In this document: piece after piece, positions 33,544 through 42,083 of the stretch
How positions within the stretch are numbered: the stretch's first letter is position 1
Layout of the letters: each line of letters starts with the position of its first letter
Source of the DNA: Bifidobacterium margollesii
Lineage (GTDB): Bacteria > Actinomycetota > Actinomycetes > Actinomycetales > Bifidobacteriaceae
Assembly (NCBI RefSeq): GCF_002860355.1
Contig: NZ_NMWU01000002.1
Coordinates: forward strand, 165,770-229,769
Reading direction: 5' to 3'
Length of the DNA stretch: 64,000 nucleotides
The notes under the pieces: model-generated
Told to the model about the DNA's origin: nothing
The model's input: the letters and a program-made list of their open reading frames with translations, nothing else
Database searches by the model: none
Position numbers and translations under genes: made by a program

Positions 33544-33915
33544 ATGACCGTCAAGATTTTCGGTAAGGGCAAGAAGGTCGCTCGTCTGCGCCGTCACGCT
33601 CGTCTGCGCAAGAAGATCGTGGGCACCCCCGAGCGTCCCCGTCTGGTCGTCACCCGTTCCAACCGCAACATGACCGCTCAGGTCGTCGACGATACCAAGG
33701 GCATCACCCTGGTGAGCGCCACCACCCTGAGCGCCGATTTCGCCGGTTTCGAAGGCACCAAGACCGACGCCGCCCGCAAGGTCGGCGAGCTTGTGGCCGA
33801 GAAGGCCAAGGCTGCCGGCATCACCGCCGTAGTCTTCGACCGCGGTGGCAACAAGTACCATGGTCGCGTCGCAGCCGTCGCTGAAGGCGCCCGAGAGGGA
33901 GGTCTGGCACTGTGA
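33544..33915 (+). CDS. rplR: 50S ribosomal protein L18
   Basis: L18, 123 residues, a 5S rRNA-binding protein. I chose the ATG at 33544, right after the rplF stop; longer frames overlap rpl[36 protein letters not shown] and [24 protein letters not shown] are diagnostic. Confidence 0.97.
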   Translation: MTVKIFGKGKKVARLRRHARLRKKIVGTPERPRLVVTRSNRNMTAQVVDDTKGITLVSATTLSADFAGFEGTKTDAARKVGELVAEKAKAAGITAVVFDRGGNKYHGRVAAVAEGAREGGLAL

Positions 33916-34646
33916 GCGACAACGAAGTGAAGGAAACCCAAGTGGCTGAAGATTCTCAGAACAACGAAGCCGCTGCCGAGACCAAGAACGACGAGCGCAA
34001 GGGCCGCCGCGGCGGTCGTGGCGAGGGTCGTCGTGGCGAACGCCGCAACCGTCGTGAGGAGAACCGCGGCGACGAGATGATGGACCGCGTGGTCACCATC
34101 AACCGTGTGGCCAAGACCCACAAGGGTGGTCGTACGTTCAGCTTCGCCGCTCTGGTCGTCGTCGGTGACGGCAACGGAACCGTCGGCGTCGGCTACGGCA
34201 AGTCCCGTGAGGTCCCGGCGGCCATCGCCAAGGGCCAGCTGGACGCCAAGAAGCACATGTTCACCGTTCCGCGCGTTCGTGGCACCATCACCCATCCGGT
34301 GATCGGTCACGATGCCGCCGGCACCGTGCTGCTTCGCCCCGCCGCTCCCGGTACCGGTGTTATCGCCGGTGGCGCCGTTCGCGCCGTGCTGGAATGCGCC
34401 GGCGTGACCGACATCCTCTCCAAGTCCATGGGCTCCTCCAACGCCATCAACACGGTGAACGCCGTGGTCGATGCGCTGAAGCAGCTTGAGGAGCCGGAAG
34501 AGGTCGCGGCCCGTCGTGGCCTGTCGCTCGAAGAGGTCGCCCCCGAAGCCCTGCTTCGTGAGCGTGCCGCCGGCATCGCCGAGGCTCGCAAGGCCCGTGA
34601 AGAGGCCGCTGCCGCCAAGGCCGCTGAGCAGAAGGACGGTGAGTGA
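33912..34646 (+). CDS. rpsE: 30S ribosomal protein S5 with Arg/Gly-rich N-terminal extension
   Basis: S5, 244 residues, longer than the 165 or so of E. coli. The start is GTG at 33912, overlapping the rplR stop (GTGA). About 55 acidic then Arg/Gly-rich residues ([21 protein letters not shown]) precede the conserved core. [47 protein letters not shown] is diagnostic. The Ala/Glu-rich C-terminus is also extended. Confidence 0.97.
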   Translation: MSDNEVKETQVAEDSQNNEAAAETKNDERKGRRGGRGEGRRGERRNRREENRGDEMMDRVVTINRVAKTHKGGRTFSFAALVVVGDGNGTVGVGYGKSREVPAAIAKGQLDAKKHMFTVPRVRGTITHPVIGHDAAGTVLLRPAAPGTGVIAGGAVRAVLECAGVTDILSKSMGSSNAINTVNAVVDALKQLEEPEEVAARRGLSLEEVAPEALLRERAAGIAEARKAREEAAAAKAAEQKDGE

Positions 34647-34648
34647 GC

Positions 34649-34831
34649 ATGGCAAATCTGAAGGTTACGCTCATCCGCGGTTTCGCTGGCAAGACCGACG
34701 CGCAGAAGGAGACCGCCAAGTCCCTCGGTCTGCGCAAGATCGGCCAGAGCGTCATCCGCGAGGACAATCCCGTGTACCGTGGCATGATCGCCAAGATCAA
34801 CCACATGGTGACCGTTGAGGAGGCAGACTGA
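34649..34831 (+). CDS. rpmD: 50S ribosomal protein L30
   Basis: L30, 60 residues, the normal length. The core is [36 protein letters not shown] chose the ATG at 34649; a GTG at 34643 overlapping the rpsE stop would add only two residues and cannot be excluded. Confidence 0.95.
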   Translation: MANLKVTLIRGFAGKTDAQKETAKSLGLRKIGQSVIREDNPVYRGMIAKINHMVTVEEAD

Positions 34832-34833
34832 TC

Positions 34834-35298
34834 ATGGCTGAAAACAACGAAGAGGCCACCATCCTGCGCATGCACGACCTGCGTCCTGCCCCCGGCGCCA
34901 ACAAGGATCGCATCCGCGTTGGCCGTGGTGAAGGCTCCAAGGGTAAGACCTCGGGCCGTGGCACCAAGGGCACCAAGGCCCGCTACCAGGTTCGTCCCGG
35001 CTTCGAAGGCGGACAGCTGCCGCTGTACATGCGCCTGCCGAAGCTGCGCGGCTTCAAGAGCCCGTTCAAGAAGCAGTTCCAGGTTGTCAACGTCGCCACG
35101 CTCGCGGAGCTTTTCCCGCAGGGCGGCGAGGTGACCGTCGAGGATCTCGTGGCCAAGGGTGCAGTCCGCAAGGGCTTCCCGGTCAAGGTTCTGGGCGATG
35201 GCGAAACCACCGTTGCCTTCACCCTCAAGGGTGTCAAGGCTTCGGCTTCCGCCAAGACCAAGATCGAGGCTGCCGGAGGCTCCATCTCCGAGGAGTAA
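34834..35298 (+). CDS. rplO: 50S ribosomal protein L15
   Basis: L15, 154 residues. [38 protein letters not shown] and [17 protein letters not shown] are signatures of L15. It is the last ribosomal gene before secY. A perfect 15-bp hairpin follows 25 bases after the stop. Confidence 0.97.
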   Translation: MAENNEEATILRMHDLRPAPGANKDRIRVGRGEGSKGKTSGRGTKGTKARYQVRPGFEGGQLPLYMRLPKLRGFKSPFKKQFQVVNVATLAELFPQGGEVTVEDLVAKGAVRKGFPVKVLGDGETTVAFTLKGVKASASAKTKIEAAGGSISEE

Positions 35299-35323
35299 TC
35301 ACTCGGGAGAATAGGCTTCCATA

Positions 35324-35361
35324 GCAATGACCCTCCCCACGCAAGCGGGGAGGGTCATTGC
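35324..35361 (+). promoter_or_regulatory. Perfect 15-bp hairpin between rplO and secY
   Basis: The 15-base arms (35324-35338 and 35347-35361; core AATGACCCTCCCC with its complement) surround an 8-nt loop. No T-run follows (GTATGAG). It may be a partial terminator or an RNA processing point separating the ribosomal genes from secY-adk. Confidence 0.88.
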
Positions 35362-35421
35362 GTATGAGTACACTGTTTGCCTGTGCGTCGCCCGCTCCGG
35401 GCACGCCTAAGGGAGGAACAC

Positions 35422-36756
35422 GTGAGAACGCTAATTCAAGCTCTCCGCACGAAGGAGTTGAGGAACAAGATCCTCTTCGTCTTCGGTATCATCATCATCT
35501 ACCGTATCGGCTCGTTCATCCCGACTCCGGGGGTGGACTACAAGGTGGTGCAGGACTGCGTGGCGGGCACCACCAACGAGGACTTCATCGGTCTGGTGAA
35601 CCTGTTCTCCGGTGGCGCACTGCTCCAGCTGTCGATCTTCGCCTTGGGCATCATGCCGTACATCACGGCCTCCATCGTCGTGCAGCTGCTGCGCGTGGTG
35701 ATCCCCCGCTTCGAGGCTCTGCACAAGGAGGGTCAGTCCGGCGAGGCCAAGCTCACCCAGTACACCCGATACATGACCATCGGTCTGGCCGTGCTGCAGT
35801 CCACCACGATCCTTGTGACCGCCCGAACCGGCGCCCTGTTCAACTATGCGTGCTCCGGGCAGGTCATTCCGGACGGTTCGATCTGGAACCTGACCGTCAT
35901 GGTGCTGATCATGACCGGCGGCACCGGCCTGATCATGTGGATGGCCGAGCTGATCACCGACAAGGCCATCGGCAACGGCATGTCCATCCTGATCTTCATG
36001 TCCATCTGCTCCGGATTCCTCCCGCAGCTGTGGGAGATCGGCTGGGGCACCAACGGCACCGACGGCGACTGGACCAAGTTCGGCATCGTCGTGGGCACCC
36101 TCGTCGTGATCCTCGTGTTCGTCGTGTACGTCGAGCTCGCCCAGCGTCGCATCCCGGTGCAGTACACCCGCCGCATGATCGGCCGCAAGATGTACGGCGG
36201 CACCAGCACGTACCTGCCGTTGAAGATCAACATGAGCGGCGTGATCCCGCCGATCTTCGCCAGCTCGATCCTCGCCGTGCCGACCCTGATCGCCCAGTTC
36301 GGCAAGTCGGACCAGTCATGGGTGCAGTGGATCAACACGAATCTCGCGGACACCACCAGCGTGTGGTACATCGGCCTGTACGCGCTGATGATCGTGTTCT
36401 TCGTGTTCTTCTACACGTCGATCACGTTCAACACCGACGAAACCGCCGACAACATGAAGCAGTACGGCGGATTCATCCCAGGCATCCGCGCCGGCCGCGC
36501 CACCAGTGCGTATCTGACGTATGTGATCAACCGCCTGAACACCGTGGGCGCGGTGTACCTGCTGTTCGTGGCGCTGATCCCGACCGTGCTGATCATGGCG
36601 CTGCAGCTCAACGCGCATCTGCCGTTCGGCGGCACCACGATCCTGATCATCGCGGGCGTGGGCCTCGACACACTCCGTCAGGCCAAGGCCCGCACCGAGC
36701 AGTTCCAGTACGAAGGCTTCCTGCTCGAAGACGAATTCAACACAGAAAGTAAGTGA
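35422..36756 (+). CDS. secY: Protein translocase subunit SecY
   Basis: The channel subunit of the SecYEG translocon, 444 residues with ten membrane helices. I chose the GTG at 35422 because TAAGGGAGGA lies just upstream and the protein then begins MRTLIQALRTKELRNKI, as SecY proteins do. The plug region LVNLFSGGALLQLSIFALGIMPYITASI and QYGGFIPGIRAGRAT are diagnostic. It is followed at once by adk, as in many bacteria. Confidence 0.97.
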   Translation: MRTLIQALRTKELRNKILFVFGIIIIYRIGSFIPTPGVDYKVVQDCVAGTTNEDFIGLVNLFSGGALLQLSIFALGIMPYITASIVVQLLRVVIPRFEALHKEGQSGEAKLTQYTRYMTIGLAVLQSTTILVTARTGALFNYACSGQVIPDGSIWNLTVMVLIMTGGTGLIMWMAELITDKAIGNGMSILIFMSICSGFLPQLWEIGWGTNGTDGDWTKFGIVVGTLVVILVFVVYVELAQRRIPVQYTRRMIGRKMYGGTSTYLPLKINMSGVIPPIFASSILAVPTLIAQFGKSDQSWVQWINTNLADTTSVWYIGLYALMIVFFVFFYTSITFNTDETADNMKQYGGFIPGIRAGRATSAYLTYVINRLNTVGAVYLLFVALIPTVLIMALQLNAHLPFGGTTILIIAGVGLDTLRQAKARTEQFQYEGFLLEDEFNTESK

Positions 36757-36757
36757 T

Positions 36758-37321
36758 ATGCGACTGCTAATCATGGGCCCTCAGGGCGTCGGCAAGGGAA
36801 CTCAGGCCGCGAAGCTGGCCGAGCATTTCGGCATCCCCACCATCTCCACCGGTGACATCTTCCGCTTCAACATCAAGAACAAGACCGAGCTTGGTCTCGA
36901 AGCGCTGAAGTACATCGACAAGGGCGAGCTGGTTCCCGACGAGCTGACCAACAAGATCGTCGAGGATCGTCTGGCCAAGGACGATGTGAAGAACGGTTGG
37001 ATTCTGGACGGATACCCGCGCAACGCCTCCCAGGTCGTGGCCCTCGACGCCATGCTGGAGCGTCTCGGCACCCCGCTCGACGCCGTGGTGGCCCTTGACG
37101 CCGATCACGATGTGCTCATGGAGCGCATGAAGAAGCGCGCCGAGATCGAAGGCCGCTCCGACGACACCCCCGAGGCCATCGCCAAGCGTCTGGAGACCTA
37201 CGCCAAGGAGACCGCTCCGCTGCTGGACACCTACAAGCAGCGCGGCCTGCTGCGCGAGATCGACGGCGTCGGCGAGATCGACGCCATTCAGGCCAACATC
37301 GTCAAGGCGCTCGAAGCCTGA
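36758..37321 (+). CDS. adk: Adenylate kinase
   Basis: Interconverts ATP + AMP and 2 ADP in the cytoplasm. It has 187 residues, the short form. The P-loop is GPQGVGKGTQ at residues 6-15. TISTGDIFRFNIK is the AMP-binding region, and WILDGYPRNASQ is the kinase signature. The lid is short and lacks zinc-binding cysteines. The ATG follows the secY stop by one base. Confidence 0.97.
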   Translation: MRLLIMGPQGVGKGTQAAKLAEHFGIPTISTGDIFRFNIKNKTELGLEALKYIDKGELVPDELTNKIVEDRLAKDDVKNGWILDGYPRNASQVVALDAMLERLGTPLDAVVALDADHDVLMERMKKRAEIEGRSDDTPEAIAKRLETYAKETAPLLDTYKQRGLLREIDGVGEIDAIQANIVKALEA

Positions 37322-37342
37322 TCGCCTGGGTGAAGGTCGACC

Positions 37343-37386
37343 GACGCTTGGGTGACGCTTAGGCGACGCCTAGGTGATGATTAGAC
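37343..37386. repeat. 11-bp tandem repeat after adk
   Basis: Four head-to-tail units with an exact 11-bp period: GACGCTTGGGT, GACGCTTAGGC, GACGCCTAGGT and GATGATTAGAC. They lie 22 bases after the adk stop and before its terminator. No function is known. Confidence 0.8.
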
Positions 37387-37402
37387 GACACGCCGAAGCC
37401 AG

Positions 37403-37439
37403 AGCGTCTCTTCCTCTGTTTGTGGAAGAGACGCTTTTC
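37403..37439 (+). terminator. Terminator after secY-adk
   Basis: AGCGTCTCTTCC pairs perfectly with GGAAGAGACGCT around a 9-nt loop, followed by TTTCT. It ends the secY-adk transcript. Confidence 0.92.
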
Positions 37440-37448
37440 TGTTATATT
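37420..37448 (+). promoter_or_regulatory. Predicted promoter of infA-rpmJ-rpsM-rpsK-rpoA-rplQ
   Basis: TTGTGG (37420-37425) and TATATT (37443-37448) are separated by 17 bases. The -35 element overlaps the adk terminator hairpin. It lies about 65 bases upstream of the infA start. Confidence 0.55.
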
Positions 37449-37512
37449 AGACATTTGGTGTGTCTCCGGATGCACAAGAAAGTAATTGACGCCAAGGAAC
37501 GGAACGAGGGTC

Positions 37513-37731
37513 ATGGCAAAAGACGGTGTGATTGAGGTTGAAGGTCGTGTTGTTGAAGCATTGCCGAACGCAATGTTTCGCGTCGAGCTGGAAAACAAGC
37601 ACATCGTTCTGGCGACGATTTCCGGAAAGATGCGTAAGAACTACATTCGCATTCTTCCGCAGGACCGCGTGGTTCTGGAGATGAGCCCCTATGATCTGAA
37701 CCGCGGCCGAATTACCTACCGTTACAAGTAA
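37513..37731 (+). CDS. infA: Translation initiation factor IF-1
   Basis: IF-1, 72 residues, an OB-fold protein that occupies the ribosomal A site during initiation. I chose the ATG at 37513 ([13 protein letters not shown]), with GAACGAGGG upstream. [51 protein letters not shown] matches IF-1 over its full length. Confidence 0.97.
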   Translation: MAKDGVIEVEGRVVEALPNAMFRVELENKHIVLATISGKMRKNYIRILPQDRVVLEMSPYDLNRGRITYRYK

Positions 37732-37741
37732 AAGGAAAACC

Positions 37742-37855
37742 ATGAAGGTCAGCCCCAGTGTGAAGAAGATCTGCGACAAGTGCCGCGTGATCCGTCGTCA
37801 CGGCCGCGTCATGGTGATCTGCGAAAACCCGCGCCACAAGCAGCGCCAGGGCTGA
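37742..37855 (+). CDS. rpmJ: 50S ribosomal protein L36
   Basis: L36, the smallest ribosomal protein, 37 residues. It starts [14 protein letters not shown], continues with [23 protein letters not shown], and has the zinc ligands Cys11, Cys14, Cys27 and His32. It starts 10 bases after infA with AAAGGAAA upstream. Zinc-binding type. Confidence 0.97.
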   Translation: MKVSPSVKKICDKCRVIRRHGRVMVICENPRHKQRQG

Positions 37856-37999
37856 GACAGATTTCCAGCGGCAAATAGTAATACGCTGAATCACAGCGTT
37901 CGCATCACCACGTGCGGCGCTGAACCCCAGGCTCGGAGGCTTGGGCCGTGAACTCGGACGATTTGGCGTCAGACCTCCGAATACACAGAAGGAATCGCA

Positions 38000-38374
38000 A
38001 TGGCACGTCTTGCCGGAGTCGACATCCCCAATGAGAAGCGCATCGAGATCGCCCTCACCTACATTTTCGGTGTGGGTCGCACTCGTGCCAAGGAAACGCT
38101 CGCAGCGACCGGTATCAACCCGGACACCCGCGTCAAGGATCTCTCCGATGAGCAGCTGATTACGCTGCGTGATTACCTTGAGGGTAATTACAAGATCGAA
38201 GGTGACCTGCGTCGTGAGGTGGATGCGGACATCCGCCGTAAGATCCAGATCAACTGCTACCAGGGCATCCGCCATCGTAAGCACCTGCCCGTGCGTGGCC
38301 AGCGTACCAAGACCAACGCCCGCACCCGCAAGGGACCGAAGCGTACGGTTGCCGGTAAGAAGAAGGCGGCCTGA
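38000..38374 (+). CDS. rpsM: 30S ribosomal protein S13
   Basis: S13, 124 residues, in the head contacting the P-site t[29 protein letters not shown] at the start and [32 protein letters not shown] at the end are diagnostic. The 144-base gap before it holds a small hairpin near 37925-37950 but no gene. Confidence 0.98.
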   Translation: MARLAGVDIPNEKRIEIALTYIFGVGRTRAKETLAATGINPDTRVKDLSDEQLITLRDYLEGNYKIEGDLRREVDADIRRKIQINCYQGIRHRKHLPVRGQRTKTNARTRKGPKRTVAGKKKAA

Positions 38375-38462
38375 TCCATCAGGCCGTAGCTCGGGCCACG
38401 GAGGGTCAGACTCCATCGTCCGAGCATGGATATAACAATTCGTAATTAGGAAACGAGGATCA

Positions 38463-38861
38463 ATGGCAGCTGCGAAGCAAGCCGTGCGTAAGCCCCGTCG
38501 CCGCGATCGCAAGTCGATCCCGGTGGGCCAGGCGCACATCAAGTCCACTTTCAACAACACGATCATTTCGATCACCGATCCGTCCGGCGCCGTGGTGTCT
38601 TGGGCCTCCGGTGGCGATGTCGGCTTCAAGGGCTCCCGTAAGTCCACGCCGTACGCCGCTGGTATGGCCGCCGAAGCCGCTGCCCGCAAGGCCATGGAAC
38701 ACGGCGTCAAGAAGGTCGACGTGTTCGTCAAGGGCCCGGGTTCCGGTCGTGAAACCGCCATCCGCTCCCTGCAGTCCGCAGGCCTTGAGGTCGGTTCCAT
38801 CTCCGACGTCACCCCGCAGGCTCACAACGGCGTTCGCCCCCCGAAGCGTCGCCGCGTCTGA
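38463..38861 (+). CDS. rpsK: 30S ribosomal protein S11
   Basis: S11, 132 residues, on the platform near the mRNA exit. [45 protein letters not shown] and the C-terminal [13 protein letters not shown] are diagnostic. rpsD (S4), which follows rpsK in many bacteria, is not here. Confidence 0.98.
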   Translation: MAAAKQAVRKPRRRDRKSIPVGQAHIKSTFNNTIISITDPSGAVVSWASGGDVGFKGSRKSTPYAAGMAAEAAARKAMEHGVKKVDVFVKGPGSGRETAIRSLQSAGLEVGSISDVTPQAHNGVRPPKRRRV

Positions 38862-38942
38862 AGCACTGACTGACGAATAAGTAATCCAACCCGCGAGAAT
38901 CGGCGAGTGCACGGCCGATTTGAGCTGAAAGGATAAGCAAAA

Positions 38943-39938
38943 GTGCTGATTGCACAGCGTCCGACACTGTCTGAGGAAGTCCTCAACCCCCAGCGTTCCC
39001 GCTTCACCATCGAGCCGCTTGAGCCCGGTTTTGGCTACACTCTCGGTAATTCGCTGCGTCGTACGCTGCTGAGCTCCATTCCCGGAGCCGCAGTGACGAG
39101 CGTTCGCATTTCCGGTGCTCTGCACGAGTTCACCACGCTGCCCGGCGTGAAGGAAGATGTGACGGAGATCCTCCTGAACATCAAGGGGATCGTGCTCACC
39201 AGCGAGTACGACGAGCCTGTCGTCATGTATCTGCGCAAGAGCGGAGAAGGCGAAGCCACCGCGGGAGACATCACTCCTCCGGCCGGTGTCGTCATTTCCA
39301 ACCCCGATCTGCACATCGCCACCCTTGCCGAGGACGGCGAGCTGGAGATCGAGTTCACCGTCGAGCGTGGCCGTGGCTACGTGCCCGCCCAGATGAACAA
39401 GCAGGATACCTCCGAAATCGGTCGTATCCCCGTGGATTCCATCTACTCCCCGGTGCTGAAGGTGAGCTACAAGGTCGAGGCTACTCGTGTTGAGCAGCGT
39501 ACCGACTTCGACAAGCTCATCCTTGACGTGGAGACCAAGCCGGCCATTTCCCCGCGTGACGCCGTGGCGTCCGCCGGCTCCACCCTCGTTGAGCTCTTCG
39601 GTCTGTGCCGCGAGCTGAACAATCAGGCCGAGGGCATCGAAGTGGGCCCTGTTCCGGTCGTCGAAGAGGCCAACCCCGAAATGGCTGTGCCGATCGAGGA
39701 TCTGAACCTGACCCAGCGTTCGTACAACTGCCTCAAGCGTGAAGGAATTCACACCATCGGCGAGCTGGTCTCCCATACGGAGCAGGATCTGCTCGACATC
39801 CGCAATTTCGGTATGAAGTCCATCGACGAAGTCAAGGAGAAGCTGCAGTCCCTCGGTCTGTCGCTCAAGGCTTCGCCGCTCGGCCTCGATACCATCAATC
39901 TCGAAGGAGGCACGTTCTTCTCTCCGGAGGACGAGTGA
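38943..39938 (+). CDS. rpoA: DNA-directed RNA polymerase subunit alpha
   Basis: The alpha subunit, 331 residues. The start is GTG at 38943, with GAAAGGAT upstream. The N-terminal assembly domain has [34 protein letters not shown]. The C-terminal domain with [25 protein letters not shown] contacts UP elements and activators. A Glu-rich C-terminus follows. Confidence 0.98.
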   Translation: MLIAQRPTLSEEVLNPQRSRFTIEPLEPGFGYTLGNSLRRTLLSSIPGAAVTSVRISGALHEFTTLPGVKEDVTEILLNIKGIVLTSEYDEPVVMYLRKSGEGEATAGDITPPAGVVISNPDLHIATLAEDGELEIEFTVERGRGYVPAQMNKQDTSEIGRIPVDSIYSPVLKVSYKVEATRVEQRTDFDKLILDVETKPAISPRDAVASAGSTLVELFGLCRELNNQAEGIEVGPVPVVEEANPEMAVPIEDLNLTQRSYNCLKREGIHTIGELVSHTEQDLLDIRNFGMKSIDEVKEKLQSLGLSLKASPLGLDTINLEGGTFFSPEDE

Positions 39939-39948
39939 TCGTTCCTTC

Positions 39949-39969
39949 GGGAGATGAACGTCTCCCTTT
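39949..39969 (+). terminator. Weak hairpin between rpoA and rplQ
   Basis: GGGAGA pairs with TCTCCC around a 6-nt loop, followed by TTT. It is a short stem, so at most a partial terminator inside the operon. Confidence 0.4.
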
Positions 39970-40042
39970 GAACTAACGCTCCGTCCGTGCAGATGTTTGG
40001 GCATATGCCCTCCTGCCGGGCGGGACATAAGGAGTAAATACA

Positions 40043-40573
40043 ATGCCTACACCGAAGAAGGGCCCGCGTCTGGCGTCCAGCCCCGCGCATGAGCGCCTGA
40101 TGCTCGCCAACATGGCGACGAGCCTGTTCGAGCACGGCCGCATCACCACCACCCTGCCGAAGGCCAAGCGTCTGCGTCCGCTGGCCGAGCGCCTGATCAC
40201 CTTCGCCAAGCGCGGTGATCTGCACTCCCGCCGCCGTGTGATGCGCGTCATTCGCAACAAGTCCGTGGTGCACACCCTGTTCACCCACATCGCCGAAATG
40301 ATGGAGCAGCGTGAGGGCGGCTACACCCGCATCACCAAGATCGCCTCCCGTCACGGCGACAACGCTCCGATGGCCATCATCGAGCTCGTCACCGAGCCGG
40401 TGAGCCCGAAGCAGGCTGTGGTGAAGGAAGCCGAAGCCGCCACCAAGGTCGCCGACGAGAAGGCCGAAGAGGCTCCCGTCGAGGAGACCAAGGTCGAAGC
40501 CCCCGCCGCCGAGGCCGAGTCCACCGAGGCTCCCGCCGAAGCCGCCGAGGCCACCGAGGAGAAGGCCGAGTGA
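40043..40573 (+). CDS. rplQ: 50S ribosomal protein L17 with acidic C-terminal extension
   Basis: L17, 176 residues. [53 protein letters not shown] is diagnostic. After the core (about residue 120) there is an acidic Ala/Glu/Val-rich extension ([17 protein letters not shown], then AEATEEKAE), which makes it longer than the E. coli protein. It is the last gene of the alpha block; a strong terminator follows. Confidence 0.97.
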   Translation: MPTPKKGPRLASSPAHERLMLANMATSLFEHGRITTTLPKAKRLRPLAERLITFAKRGDLHSRRRVMRVIRNKSVVHTLFTHIAEMMEQREGGYTRITKIASRHGDNAPMAIIELVTEPVSPKQAVVKEAEAATKVADEKAEEAPVEETKVEAPAAEAESTEAPAEAAEATEEKAE

Positions 40574-40624
40574 GAATCAGTTGGTTCGCTTAGGTGAACC
40601 AACGACATGTCGCTCACATCGCTG

Positions 40625-40660
40625 AAAAGGTCCGTGAACCGAACGGTTCCGGACCTTTTC
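40625..40660 (+). terminator. Terminator after rplQ
   Basis: AAAAGGTCCG pairs with CGGACCTTTT. After a 1-nt bulge, GAACC pairs with GGTTC around GAAC. The A- and T-rich stem ends make it effective in both directions. Confidence 0.92.
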
Positions 40661-40744
40661 CGTTATCTGGTCCGTTACGTCCGTTGGTCAAAACGATTTG
40701 GTCGAACCGATCACGAACCGGCCGTTTTCGGGGTCTTCATGTGT

Positions 40745-40792
40745 GGTTTCGGCCAATCAACGCGATTCACGGTGCATTGATTGGCCGAAACC
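40745..40792. promoter_or_regulatory. 16-bp inverted repeat just upstream of truA
   Basis: GGTTTCGGCCAATCAA (40745-40760) is the exact reverse complement of 40777-40792, with a 16-base spacer. The second arm ends 18 bases before the truA start, so as RNA it could control truA translation, or as DNA it could be an operator. Confidence 0.75.
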
Positions 40793-40810
40793 TATGGCAA
40801 AGTGGTGGAT

Positions 40811-41869
40811 ATGCGTTTACGGATTGATCTGGGATACGACGGCACTGGATTCTATGGCTGGGCCCGCCAGCCGCAGTTGCGTACCGTGCAGGGTGAGGTG
40901 GAATCCGCCTTGCGCAAGATACTGCACCTGACCGGCGAACCTGGCCGGCAGGACGGGGAGCCACGCGAACAGGAGATTCGCCTCACCGTCGCGGGTCGTA
41001 CGGACACCGGCGTCCATGCGCTCCATCAGGTGTGTCACATCGACATCGAGCCTGAAATCCTCGAACGTTGCGTCGGCCACATGCAGGCGTCGCCCACCGA
41101 GGCGCTGTACCGTCGTCTGCGCAGGGTAGTGCCCGACGACATCGCCATCCATGCGGTCAGCGTGGCGCCCGAAGGTTTCGACGCCCGGTTCTCCGCTCTG
41201 GAACGCACCTACGTGTATCGGGTCAGCGACGCCGGTCAGCCGGTGGATCCTCGCACCCGCGGATTCGTGGTGGCGATCGACGATCCCCTCGACATCGAGG
41301 CGATGAACGAGGCCGCAGCCCATACGATCGGCTTGCATGACTTCGGATCGTTCGCCACTCCGAATCCGGGCGGGACCACGATCCGGAACGTCAAACTCGC
41401 ACGATGGACCCGCGTGCCGACACTGCCGCTCACCGGCGTGGAAACCGAACAGCAGGCCGGGGAAACACAGGCCGGGGAAACGCCGGTCGGGAAAACACAG
41501 GCCGGGAAAACACAGTCCGGGGAAACAATGACCGATTCGATGGGGGAGGGCACCTCCGAGATCGCGGATGGCGCTTCGGCATCCGGCCGCTACGTCACCT
41601 CGCATGTCGAATCCGGACTGGTCTGCTTCACCATCGTGGCCGACGCGTTCGCCCGCAATATGGTCCGTTCGCTGGTCAACGGATGCCTGCAGGTGGGGCG
41701 GGGGCGGAAAACCGTGGAATGGTTCGCCGGGAAGATCGCCGAACCCGTTCGCGAAGGCTCCACCGGTCCGGCCGCGGCCAAGGGGCTGACTTTGGAGCAT
41801 GTGCAGTATCCGGCCGACGACCAGCTGGCTGAGCGGGCGCAGGCCATCCGCGCGAAACGGACGCTGTAA
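40811..41869 (+). CDS. truA: tRNA pseudouridine(38-40) synthase TruA, with repeat insertion
   Basis: Converts U38-U40 of tRNA anticodon arms to pseudouridine. I chose the ATG at 40811 (MRLRIDLGYDGTGFYGWARQPQLRTVQGEVE); longer frames start inside the inverted repeat. It has 352 residues. The catalytic Asp is in VAGRTDTGVHA. RFSALERTYVYRV and the C-terminal DAFARNMVRSLVNGCLQVGRGRKTVEWF are TruA signatures. An insertion of about 60 residues before the last domain contains five 5-residue repeats (QAGET-like), unusual for this enzyme. It is downstream of rplQ, as in many bacteria. Confidence 0.93.
   Translation: MRLRIDLGYDGTGFYGWARQPQLRTVQGEVESALRKILHLTGEPGRQDGEPREQEIRLTVAGRTDTGVHALHQVCHIDIEPEILERCVGHMQASPTEALYRRLRRVVPDDIAIHAVSVAPEGFDARFSALERTYVYRVSDAGQPVDPRTRGFVVAIDDPLDIEAMNEAAAHTIGLHDFGSFATPNPGGTTIRNVKLARWTRVPTLPLTGVETEQQAGETQAGETPVGKTQAGKTQSGETMTDSMGEGTSEIADGASASGRYVTSHVESGLVCFTIVADAFARNMVRSLVNGCLQVGRGRKTVEWFAGKIAEPVREGSTGPAAAKGLTLEHVQYPADDQLAERAQAIRAKRTL
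41453..41527 (+). repeat. Five 15-bp in-frame repeats inside truA
   Basis: The unit CAGGCCGGGGAAACA occurs five times without spacer (units 3-5 diverged), encoding QAGET, QAGET, PVGKT, QAGKT and QSGET at residues 215-239. The repeat keeps the reading frame whatever its copy number. Confidence 0.95.
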
Positions 41870-42018
41870 TCCGCACGGTCTGTGATGTCCGTGAGATCTG
41901 TGCGGTTCTCACGATCAGAGGAATCCGCGTCAGCGGCCATGAAGCCGAAGCATTCCCGAAACATTGCGTGGGTCATCCGTTAACGGTTCATGACTACGTT
42001 GAGAACGGTTGCGCAGAT

Positions 42019-42036
42019 GACGATCCCGGGATCGTC
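42019..42036. promoter_or_regulatory. 18-bp perfect palindrome upstream of the ATP-grasp gene
   Basis: GACGATCCC is followed directly by its reverse complement. It lies 48 bases before the GTG at 42084, in a 214-base gap that must carry the promoter of this operon. A possible operator. Confidence 0.45.
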
Positions 42037-42083
42037 TCCGCGCGAACGGCAAACGAAGAGGCACCAGAGTTCGGAGGCAGACA

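Noticed and set aside
38862-38942. rpsD (S4) expected between rpsK and rpoA
   Set aside because: The gap is only 81 bases and holds a small hairpin (AATCGGC/GCCGATT); S4 must be encoded elsewhere.
38460-40043. 527-residue minus-strand frame opposite rpsK/rpoA
   Set aside because: An antisense shadow of rpsK and rpoA.
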